A stretch of DNA of 64,000 nt, from assembly GCA_016800925.1 (NCBI GenBank), contig JABCPU010000016.1, positions 124,001 through 188,000 on the forward strand, given 5' to 3'. A program made the translations under genes and the position numbers. Source of the DNA: Suillus spraguei. Its lineage: Eukaryota; Basidiomycota; Agaricomycetes; Boletales; Suillaceae. Positions 59,365-64,000 of the stretch are shown piece by piece. Positions within the stretch are counted from its first letter, which is position 1, and every line of letters starts with the position of its first letter. The notes beneath the pieces were generated by a model. The model was given only the letters and a program-made list of their open reading frames with translations. It did not search any database and was not told where the DNA came from.

Positions 59365-60283
59365 TCAAAGGTCCGTCCGACAAGGAGGCCGTAGCACTGA
59401 ACGTCGTCTAAAGACTATACTCTTGGAGTACAGCCCTCTTCTACACTGTTCATCTTGTGTCGGAAGAACAGCACACCAATGGCCGTTGACATATTTCCAG
59501 TCATCAGCATGGTTGTCAAGATTGAATGGAGCTACGAGGGGCGGAAACGCGCCGTTTGATAGGGTGTATGTGGGCACTGTGAGGCGCGCGCCAAATGCTG
59601 CATCCTGATAGGGTACCCAAGATGAGGTTTCACGTGCCTGGGATGGACACGGTGAAACGATAATTGTCGGAGCAGAAGGGTGCGTAGGTTTGATGACGAG
59701 CTGTTCGACCTTTTCACTTGAAGTTGAACATTAATTTGCACATACTAGGATCAGACTCACTAAAGCAGACGATCGTCTACGCTTTCTTCTTGGTCGTTCT
59801 GGCATGGAAATTTCAGGACATGTAAATACACCGTCTTCTGCCACGTAGATTCTGGGACATAACGACAACGACGGCTGTGGCTGCGGAGGTACTTCTAGAC
59901 TTTCATTCGTCTAAAATTTTGTTCCGACTTAACTACATAGTCTAGTGAGACGAACAGAAGCGCGACGTACCTGTTCTAGTTCTTCACCCAGGGGATCTAG
60001 TTCGGACAACAACCTAGCAACTGTGTCCAAGTTTTCCTCTACAACACTTTTTAAGCCACGATACATAGGCTCAATAGTTTGCCCACAAAGCCCGCGCCAC
60101 GACAAGTCGAGACAGGCGAGCACGTTTACATCAACCGACTAAATGTGAGGTGTCCGCCACTTCAGATGATGACGGTAAATGACTGTGGAATAGACTCACC
60201 ATGGCATTGTCATTACCAGGCGATGCATGTTCGACCCGTACGTCTAGCCATCCGGCAGATTTGCGTGACAGTCGGGCAAACAT
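59365..60283 (-). CDS. 247-residue hypothetical protein
   Basis: Four minus-strand exons (60200-60283, 59971-60138, 59771-59910, 59365-59716) give 247 residues. The N-terminal half is helical and acidic (LACLDLSWRGLCGQTIEPMY, VVEENLDTVARLLSELDPLG). A basic stretch [11 protein letters not shown] looks like a nuclear localisation signal. The C-terminal part has APFNLDNHADDWKYVNGHW followed by CAVLPTQDEQCRRGLYSKS. The third intron uses donor GTCTGC and acceptor CAAG; a nearer GTGAGT gives the wrong phase. The start at 60283 is the first ATG after an in-frame stop. I do not recognise a family, and the model rests on splice signals and an unbroken frame only. Confidence 0.55.
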
Positions 60284-63200
60284 CTCTTCAGGCCCACTCA
60301 AAGTCGACCAAAAACGTAGTCACTGTGCTCGAGGGCCCCTAATTATAGCTGCGGAGATAAAGCGTAAATTAGCTGAGACTCGGCCAGACAAGGTTCAAGT
60401 GTCTCTGAACAGGAGAAGTACGTAATCCAGGTTCAAGCATTGAGTCAAGGGAAAGCATATGTAAAAGAGAAGGTGGTCGTGTTTTGGACCCGGGTATGAA
60501 GAAGCCGGGTTCAGAGCCAACGTGGGAACATGGTTTGGTAGTCTGACTCTCTGCAAAGTCACTAGTGTACTATTCTGAAAGTCTAAGATAATCTACTATA
60601 CTGACAGCACAGTATTGAACATCTACGAGTGCCATATATAAAGTAAACCATGCAGGTAGTCCTAGAAGAGGTTAGGGAGATGATGTGCCGTATGTACGCA
60701 CTTAGTAATAGTACTGCGACACGTGGCTGATAACGCATGATTAGCTCAAGCTATCACTCAATGTGCCTATAGTATGTATGATCAAGTTGAAACACGTCGG
60801 GACTCCCCGACTGCAAATAGTAGTACCGTCGTTCATATGATATGGCGTCGTCGCGATAGGCTAAAATCGGTTTCGCATGCTGTGTTTAAATTACAGCGGG
60901 TGACTCATCTACTCGGTAGTTTCCATGTCCAACGCGGTATTGCACGATATCCTCACGACTCGGAGAGTTAGCTCGAGTTCCTCGGCGTTCCTTCTAGTGA
61001 GTTTCAGAACAGCGATAGTCGCACCTCTCACGGTCAAGCGGGCTACAAACAGCTCAGAGCTTGAGGATTTGTAGCCTACTAGTAGGGCCCATGTGTCCCT
61101 GTACCGTAATACAGCTATTGCCATAGGTCAACTCAGTAATGAACTTCGTCAGAGTCTGGAACTTCGAATTTGACTCACTGGCTGTCCACTACTTCATGCG
61201 TGCTTCAAGCCGTGTACTGTATAAAGATAAGTAGATGTCGGACCAAGACTGCTGAACTCGGAGCTTGCGCCCATCTCTTTTCGGAAGCAAATTTCACCAT
61301 CCGATGGTCCAGAACATCCAGAACGGGAGAAACGAGTCAGCTTGAGGGGGCCGCTGGTGTTCTGTATTTATACCGTATGTCGGGCCCAAGTTTTCGTACT
61401 CGGAAACGGCCGCGCAACTGCGTCGTTTTGCTCGCACCATTTCAAAATCTATACCCCCCCTGGCTCCAAGGGGTGCAAGAGATCTCGGGCTTGCAAGCAA
61501 GGTACCGGCGGCAATTGACTGTGGAGGTTAGTCCGTATACATGTGATACTTTTAGACTTTCTAGTTTCCTCACCTGCGGATTATCGATATTTGTAAGACC
61601 AAAACCTAGAATATCGATCTAACTTAAAAAGGTCCCTGTGCTTCCTGTCTGGCCCACGGGTCACTTGCAAGTTATCAGCGTTTGGAAGAATAAAACTCAG
61701 AAGAACCTAAAAGAGATCCCTGTGCAAGCTTCTGGCCTGGCTAACTAAAGCCAGTGGGAAAGATCCTGCCGTATCTTCCTGCTGTTCTGATTTCTTCGAC
61801 GACAACGGATATTAAAGAACAGGACCTGATGCCGCATTTTCAACTGTCAGCTGCTGCATATTGAGGTATGCGAGCATGGCATATTTACCACATTTGAGTC
61901 ACTAAACAGTGCTAGGGGCTTCGAAGTTTCAAATAAATCCCCGGATAGCAAGGATCAAATCGAACCACATTGGCTCCTGAAAGGACCCCAAGGTGAACTC
62001 CTGGTATCCAAGGTCTACATTTGGTGACTTCCCCGCGCAACTATGATGAGTTCCACAACGAGGTACTAGGCTGGGTGACAACTTTAAGGAGTTATTACTT
62101 TGTACAATTCAACAAAGACGTAAACGACTGACCTATTTACATAGGGGATTTGGCCGCCCTTGATTGGCTCTAGCACGGCTCGACGTAATACAGCCGCATC
62201 ACAATTGACATTAATGAGATGCCAAAGGGATATTAATGAGAGAACATAACTCCAGGACATGGTGGTCGGGATGCGAAAGAGTATACTTTCATAAACCAAT
62301 ATGGAGAGATCAACGGCAATAAGCCGGATGTAGCACACGAACGAAACCCGGAAGTCCCCATACAGCCCATGATGATCCTGCCAGCCTGCCTCGCCTTGGT
62401 TTCTTTTGGTAATGCCGGGCACTGCCAGAGTGCTTGGTAGTGTAGAGTCAACCGCTGGGGTTCACCCTACAACACGGAAGAATATTGAAGAAAAAAGAAC
62501 GGCTGTTTTGAGCTGGCACTCCGCATAATAACCATCAAAACGAACAGATGCTGTCGGTGGAAACCGAGTTTTCAATGACGATCATGTGCGAACCCGAGGA
62601 TGATGACAATGAGCCACTCAACTGATTATTACTAGAATAAACGATAGGTTGTAACCATCGTCCCTTCACGACCGATAAGCAAGTCCCACTGCCTACGAGG
62701 GAACATAGCGGCGCCACTATCAGCCCATGCAATACTTAGTTTGATATGAGACTAGTGACGCCGGCGAGCGGATATGAGCTATGTGTAAAACCAACTTAGG
62801 TTTAAGTCAGCTCAACAAAGGGCAGATACACCTGAATGGCCTACTTTAAGAGATTTCATTTGCCACATTGAACAGGAAGGCTGCGCGATTGTTTATATCA
62901 TAGCTGGTGCGTAGTGCTAGGACACGAGGCAAGCCTCGAGGGTCGTGGTATTACAGCATGCCCCAAATTGGAAAGACGATGGTATCTAGGCGCCGCTGCG
63001 TTCTCGAGCAGGGGTATGAGCGAAAATACACGGCAAAAATGACGTCGTGAGATATATGTTCAGTGCAAACGGGCTACTGATCACCGATGAGATAAGTTGA
63101 GCTGTTTGAATTGATCTGTTTTTATCTGAGATATATCAAAACCGGCGGTGAAGGATGAGATGATGATCAGGATAAGGATCATATGGATCGATGAGATGGT

Positions 63201-64000
63201 GAAACTGATAATCGGTTACGTGGAGAAGTCGGGTGTCGGAGGAAAACGAAGACTGTAATGAAATTGGGTAGGCATCGACGACAGGGAAGAAGACGTGTAA
63301 CAAATGCTTGGTAGTATGGATGGAGTTATAGATAACACTTCTTAAGATCAGTGCTCCTAGAATTCCACCGGCAATTCCATTTCACGGATAAAATAGTGCG
63401 TGGCAAATTTCTATATGCACTAGATGGTGGACACATGGTTTTTGACCATTTGGCAAACAAGGAAACAGTCAAGGGTTAACAGCTGATTGGACGAGGAGAA
63501 AGCAGGGGAAATACTGGAAGCACGCGTGGCGATCAGATATCGATAGTTGGATAGTGCAAGATAAAACATAAGCGGGACGCTGTCAGGTGGTGCCCATGGG
63601 GCAGGCCCAATAGCAATGTGACAAGAGAACATGCACTGTTATGCGTGATATGGGAGCCAGCCTACTGATGACTGCGTGATATGAGAAAGTCAGGAACGAC
63701 ATGCTGTATAAGTGAATTTGGATACTGGGCCGATAGTGTTGTTGAAGCATGTTGGCCCCCAGAAAGAGGATGTCTGGCGAAGTGGCCTGCCTCGTTGCTA
63801 GGCATGACTCTCGGTGACTGATCACGAATACAAAGGAAGCTCTTGCATGGAGTGGCAATGTACAATTATTGGACTGCTTGCTGGTAAGAGGGCGGCCTCG
63901 AGGCATGGTTCCGTACGGATAACTAGGATTCGGATGAAGATTTGAACCACAAGCATAACTAATTAGAGCCATAGTGACAGTCAGGGTTAACAATCTTAGG
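60284..64000. other. Gene-poor right end, no gene seen
   Basis: Open frames such as 61170-61622 (plus) and 63583-63993 (minus) overlap others and show no domain or splice structure. Two similar segments near 61624 and 61707 (AAGGTCCCTGTGC and AGATCCCTGTGC) suggest a small local duplication. I cannot identify transposon ends. Confidence 0.45.

Noticed and set aside
61170..61622. 150-codon plus-strand open frame
   Set aside because: Overlaps a minus-strand frame, shows no domain and has no flanking gene structure.

Overview
The window looks like nuclear DNA of a filamentous basidiomycete, most likely an Agaricomycete. Genes are broken by many short introns (about 45-72 nt) with GT-AG ends and CTAAC/CTGAC-like branch points. 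The encoded proteins (FAB1, TAF2, CSN2, LTV1, RSM22, SAD1, TBCA, mitochondrial uL1m and mL40) are fungal housekeeping proteins. There are no bacterial-style operons, no CRISPR, and no rRNA or tRNA that I could see. All gene models were spliced by eye; in every intact model the exon lengths add up to a whole number of codons.

Layout. 1-8 kb: a possible 3' end of a gene at the left edge, a bHLH transcription factor (3504-4500), tubulin cofactor A (6068-6681), and long gaps. 8-37 kb: a dense conserved block with FAB1 PI3P 5-kinase, LTV1, TAF2 (with three bromodomains), a secreted glycosidase-like protein, COP9 signalosome subunit 2, mitochondrial mL40 and uL1m (divergent pair), RSM22 and SAD1/USP39 (divergent pair). 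37-44.5 kb: a gene-poor region holding a minus-strand cluster of three tiny genes, each essentially a single double-stranded-RNA-binding domain (dsRBD), with degenerate dsRBD-like traces between and beyond them. 44.5-48.6 kb: a ~2 kb tandem duplication with one intact four-TM MARVEL-like gene, one decayed copy and a truncated copy of the neighbouring golgin 5' end. 48.4-60.3 kb: golgin-like coiled-coil protein, a 1074-aa protein of unknown function, a TEX2/NVJ2-type PH+SMP lipid-transfer protein and a 247-aa orphan. 60.3-64 kb: no gene I can support.

How the genes relate. Three adjacent genes serve mitochondrial translation (mL40, uL1m, RSM22). FAB1, the golgin and the SMP protein act in membrane identity and lipid traffic; TAF2, SAD1, LTV1 and CSN2 act in transcription, splicing, ribosome assembly and protein turnover. 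The most unusual content is the cluster of mini-dsRBD genes, the triple-bromodomain TAF2, and a high number of GC-AG introns (six among about one hundred).
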